A program made the translations under genes and the position numbers. The notes beneath the pieces were generated by a model. The model was given only the letters and a program-made list of their open reading frames with translations, made no database searches and had not been told where the DNA came from. From Podocnemis expansa (lineage: Eukaryota; Chordata; Testudines; Podocnemididae), in contig ML682014.1 in assembly GCA_007922195.1 (NCBI GenBank), positions 4,614,631-4,678,630 on the forward strand: a stretch of DNA of 64,000 bases, read 5' to 3'. Positions 59,334 through 64,000 of this stretch are shown here, one piece after another. How positions within the stretch are numbered: the stretch's first letter is position 1; each line of letters starts with the position of its first letter.

Positions 59334-62300
59334 TACATATGGAGAATGAATGGGGAAGATAGCTGTGTTATTCTGAATGACAATTAGATGCTTTTCACTT
59401 TTGATATTATGCCAGGTGATTGCATTGAGGGAGACTGCTAGGAGGTAACAAGGACCTAAGGAGCAGGAAACAATGCAAGAGATGTTATCTCCAGGGAGAA
59501 AAACAAGGATTCTTGAAAGAAAAAATGGGTGATCTTCTCTGCCTGTCTTGCTTAATGGTTTAGTGTTCTTCCAAGGATGGAACATAAGATCAGAAGAACA
59601 CAAAGACATTAAAAATCCCAGGATAGAAAGAAAAAGTAGGAAAAGCAGGCAGCAGTTGCTTGGAGAAAAAGAGAGGGCAACATCAGGAGAAAAGTGTAAC
59701 TCCTTGTCAAAATATAAGCAGAACCTGCAACAGGAGGTGGGGCAAGGGCTTTGCGGGATGTGTGTGAGGTTGATGGGCTTGCCTAAGCTTTGAGGTGGGT
59801 GATAAGATGTAGGCAAGACCTTGGGTATTTTTAACTCTTCCTCTGCTTGTTACATAATTTGGGTGAATGAACAATATGTCTGTCTGGAAGGAGCTGGTTT
59901 GAGTCACTTTAATTAGCTACTAGTTACAAGCACTTGAAGAGCAGCGTCTTGCAGGTGTCTGTTGCAATTGGGCCTCTCACGTTAACATGGTTGAAAACTA
60001 GGGGCAGCATATCGCCCTTGGATCCGATCTAAGAGTGGTAAAACCACAGGGGTCCACAACCAGAGGTGAAGGTAGCAGAACCTGGAGGATGCTCTTGTGA
60101 GGAATTGCAAAAAGGTATATAAGGTACCGCTTGCCTTGGCAGGAGGGTAGAAACAGGGCAGATTGCATCCTGATCCACCAATCTGAAGCGGGATGAATCA
60201 TACAATTCCATTCTAGAAATAGTGCAGATAGCATGCTCAGGGGAAAGACTGAGGAAGAGATCACAAGTGCAGCTTTCCCCCAAACTGTCACAATTGGTAT
60301 TTAGACTTAAAGGAAAACGTACATTGAAAGTTGAATACAAAGTATAGGTTTACAAGAAAAATCCCAGACATTTCTATCTATCTGGGATCTTGGGAGAAAA
60401 TGGAAGAGGAACTGTGCTGTTCTTGGGCCTGCTTTGACTGTGGGAAGGACTACTCAGATCTGAGACCAACTCAGTACCAACTGGGCTGTTCTTGTCTCCA
60501 GGTGGCTGCAAATCAAGGGGCTTCCCAAGTGATTTATAATGGTTAGATCTATTAGACTATGGAACAGAATCCCAAGGAATGAGATGGAGCTCCTCTGGGC
60601 CAGATTCTTGGTTCTCAGTCTTTGGTACAGCAGCATAAATGGACTGTAAAGCTGTCCCTAATCAAGGACATGAGATTCTTTCAGCATGGGAAGATTCCTG
60701 GTTTGTATTAAACTGTGTCCCAGCATAGGTCATATCTTTGCATAAAGCTATGCCTGGCCATAACTCTTGTCACTCTGGCGACCTGCAGCAGACCATGACT
60801 GACAGACAAAGTTGGAGCAGCCCTGAGGTGACCGTTGCTCATACATACCTTAGGAGCCTGCCTGCGTATACCCTGGCTGGATACAAGAACTTGAACCTCC
60901 ATTTTAAATTATTTGAAACTGCACCAGTTATAAGAAGTGTGTTGTAGGTAATAATCCTGTACTACTTGGAGCTAGATTAGATAACCTAATATACCATTTC
61001 CACTTCTGATGTCTTTGATTCTATGATTTACTTTTCCAAAAGCTTTCACTCCTCTGAGGCAGCACAGTAAAAAAAACTTTAGCATGATCAGATAATTAGG
61101 AGTATTGTTTGTTTATATTACTTTAACAGAATAATGAGATTTTACAATAACTTCTTGCCAGATATGTAAAAAATGCCTATGAACTGCATATACTGCATTA
61201 TAAATGCTGGCTGGAATTACAAGGCTGATGTTGCAACTGAGTAAGAAGCAATGCTTTTGACTGTGCCAGTAAAAGCCAAGATGACAGACTTTATTTTAAT
61301 TTAATAAAACCTAAAGACAGCACTGTGGAAATCTGGCTCAACTACCTAGCAGACTGCCATGAAGGAACTCTTTGATAGTCCCTGTCTCTTTTATTTTATT
61401 AGGGTCACCATTTTCTCCCCATTTAGCATTTAAAATAATAGTTCCAAATAATATGCCTGCCCCTCTAATACACACAATTTATAAAACAGTTCATTGAAAT
61501 CAAGATCCCTAAAATTCACAGTGTGACCAATCTTCATTTTACTTAGAAGTTTCCTTCCTCAATTCAATATGATATTGTCAGTTAGAACATGGAAGCACCA
61601 TTTAATTACATGCCCCTGTGGAGAAGAGAATTGAGAATGGCAAGTACTCTAGCAACCTAGAGGGGACATTTATAAAAGTGTTTTTTGAGCTTGCTTGCTT
61701 TATGTTTTTGCCTTTTACTTCTGTAAGGTTCTTGGAATGAGGGACTATTTATCACACTGAAAGGTGGATTAAGGATCATTTGTAGTAAATCAGTATTCTA
61801 ATCGACTGCTGAAGAAAACAGTGTGTTTTATACCTGAATTTAGATATACAGGTAACATTACAGACCTTCCAAAGATCTGAAGGTTTAGAGTTAAGCACAA
61901 TAAGATTATGGAATTCACTGAAATATGATCCAAGTCCTTTCATGTTACTTCCCCTTCTGAGTTTACATCTTTGCTAACAGACCCTTTCCCCATCCTAGGG
62001 CACAGACTTCTGAATCCCCACATAACTTCCCTCACCCATCTTACTTTCTTCTGCCTGTACCCTAAACATATAACAGCCTACCACTGCACCGTAACAGCCT
62101 CCTGCACCATGAAACTTAAGCAGGATCCACACAGGACCTCAAGTAAGGATTGTGGATACTAATGAGGATGATAAACTCTGCATTCCTCATCATGCATCTC
62201 CTCCCATTACTCAAAACAAACTTTCTGTAAGAGGATGAAATGTTTGGATCTCTCACTCCATACCATCTTATTGTGGTGCCTCACATACAACATATATTTC

Positions 62301-64000
62301 TAACCACTGAAGAAGCTGTATTAGAGCATAGCTGCAAGTTTTTGATATTTTCTTCTCCCCCCAAATTTGCTCACATGCAGTATGAGCCAGTGTGTGTAAG
62401 GATAAGGAGAAAACCAGCTGCATCTGGAGAAATTTGTGATAGACACCATCAGCAGGCTGTTAACCTTCTTGATCCTTTTTCCTTTCTCCCTCCCCACTCT
62501 CCAAAATCTTCTAGCTTCTAAGAACACCTGAATCTGTTATAAGAAATGAGCTAAGGAAACAACCCAAAATAGCTAGCGTTTATCCATGCCAACATCCAAA
62601 CTTTTGAAAGTTTGCTCATCATTAAACTCAAATCCAGGTGGATTTTGTTGCTCGCTCATGCACTTACAGTTCTGCACTGAGTCAGGACAGAAGAAATGTA
62701 AAGGTATGTAGGTATTTTGAAAGGTCCAAAAAAAGTCTCTGGTTAGAAGATGAGAAAGAAGCTATGCTCATTGCATATCCACAGCATGTTTTTCCTTTCA
62801 TTTAATTTGCAAGTGTTGCAAATTAAATTGCATTATGCTCAGATGAGCTGTTAGAAATTAGCACCCATGCTCAATCTCCTGAGCCTGTGCAAAGTCATTT
62901 TTGGTTACTGAAGTTGCTGAGCTCATCAGTGACCAGAAATCCCCCTTATTCACTCCAGCAATTTACTTTATCAGACCATTGCTTTGCTTCAGTTCACCAG
63001 AATTGTGGATTTAATAACCAAATTGATTCCAATCTGAGCAAAAATCCCTAAAACCAAAACTGAGCCACTGTGTAGTATTCCCTCCCCGACATCATAATAT
63101 ATGTTGTATTGAACCCTGTAATGTTTCATAGCCAATGTAATGGGATGACACAGTTGAAATTGTACAGGGAACAGGCTGATTATAATTAAATTGCAGCTAT
63201 CAGAGTGAATACCATCTATCTAATACACAGCTCACAAAGGGAATAGAAGCATGCAAACATGACTGTAGTTTTTACAACAAACTAATCAAGACTTCAGGTT
63301 CCCTGTTAGTAGTAATATAGCTTACAAATCATCAGCAACTTCCTTCAGTGTGCAGTAGTCTGGCTGCACACATGGGGGAGGCCTGTTTTGATCTGCTCTG
63401 CTCTATCCTAGGTTTCAAGTAATTCAGAGGATAATTTAGATTCATTCATATTCTTTTAAGTATTGTAATTTATTTTAATTTTAAGGAAGAGATCCACAGC
63501 TGGATGAAATTGTCACAGCCTCATTGACTTCAGTGACAATTTATACCAGTTTAAAGTTTTGGCCCAAGGTGCTTTAGAAAGGATAGAAGTTTAAGTCAAA
63601 TGTAACTTACTCTATTGGGGATTTGCTGGGCAATGTAGACCCTTTCCCCTCAGCTCTTCAAATCTGCCCCAGGAAGGTAGTAATCAAAATTTTCCCACCA
63701 GACCCACAATTTACAACTGTCTCTCTCTGCCTCCACCTCCCACACAACAACTAACAGAACAACCCTGACAAACCTAACATCTTGCACAAAAGAAGGCAGA
63801 AGAACCAAAGACCCCATGAAATCCACTACAGACTTTGTTTATGCCTAATTAACTTATGTGGAAAGTACTCAGGCAATGTAGTCATGGATGTCAGTACGCA
63901 ATGGTTGGCTAAATGCTTGGTATCAGCACCACTAAATCCATCATCTCACATTTTTGTCAGTGTCAACTGAACTTGGAGACTGCACTGTCTTGTGATCTCT
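59334..64000. other. Non-coding stretch to window end
   Basis: A diverged CR1 3' end may lie at 60961-61028 (TAGATTAGATAACCTAATAT ... GATTCTATGATT). The part at about 59940-60960 is less AT-rich and contains TATATAAGG at 60117-60125. It could be an old LTR, but no matching partner or TG...CA ends were found. No gene recognised. Confidence 0.45.

Noticed and set aside
59325..59816. 163-codon minus-strand frame, the longest in the window
   Set aside because: It starts at a hAT boundary, shows no domain, and is rich in Ser/Leu/Phe from a pyrimidine-rich strand. I see no splice or promoter context.

Overview
This is vertebrate nuclear DNA, most likely from a turtle (or another non-avian reptile). 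The evidence is the set of repeat families: Penelope-like elements (PLEs) whose pseudo-LTRs (pLTRs) carry a hammerhead-type fold, CR1 LINE 3' ends, hAT and short-TSD MITE families, and MIR/CORE-SINE-like fragments. The DNA is AT-rich. I found no host protein-coding exon, tRNA, rRNA, CRISPR array or operon. Nearly all open frames are short chance frames or frames inside repeats. It reads as an intergenic region or a very large intron, a gene desert shaped by mobile elements. Family names come from recognition of sequence and not from a database search.

Layout. 1-231: right part of a TCGA-palindrome MITE. 4075-4799: a 725-bp MITE that is one continuous palindrome. 10799-11675: the most informative PLE copy, with an inverted pLTR, a GIY-YIG endonuclease remnant, a 3' UTR and a sense pLTR with an intact hammerhead core. 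14337-14851: GC-rich hAT MITE. 16730-16904: palindromic PLE insertion. 17426-18048: hAT element split by a MITE. 19346-20561: an unexplained 100-bp direct duplication about 1.1 kb apart. 27646-27996: palindromic PLE insertion plus a fragment. 30385-30575: remnant of a second PLE family. 31034-31349: MITE. 36697-37842: two PLE fragments. 37985-39605: CR1 reverse-transcriptase 3' half, split by a MITE at 38163-38649. 43031-43271: palindromic PLE insertion. 48543-49351: a hAT MITE and a TCGA MITE. 52736-53437: hAT element split by a MITE. 54377-54771: hAT MITE, followed by an old LINE. 56339-56457: minimal palindromic PLE insertion. 57649-59325: hAT element with a decayed transposase C-terminus, itself split by a hAT MITE.

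Two patterns stand out. First, PLE pLTRs are repeatedly inserted as head-to-head inverted pairs. At four loci the whole pair is bracketed by a 9-13 bp target-site duplication, so each pair arrived as one unit. The pLTR carries a stem-III-less hammerhead motif that is core-intact in one copy. Second, several MITE groups share the terminus GGCTAYGTCTACAC and 3-bp duplications. Their interiors are built from different short palindromes that all centre on TCGA. Several of these MITEs sit inside other repeats at sites where the uninterrupted host repeat can be read across the gap, which gives a relative insertion chronology.
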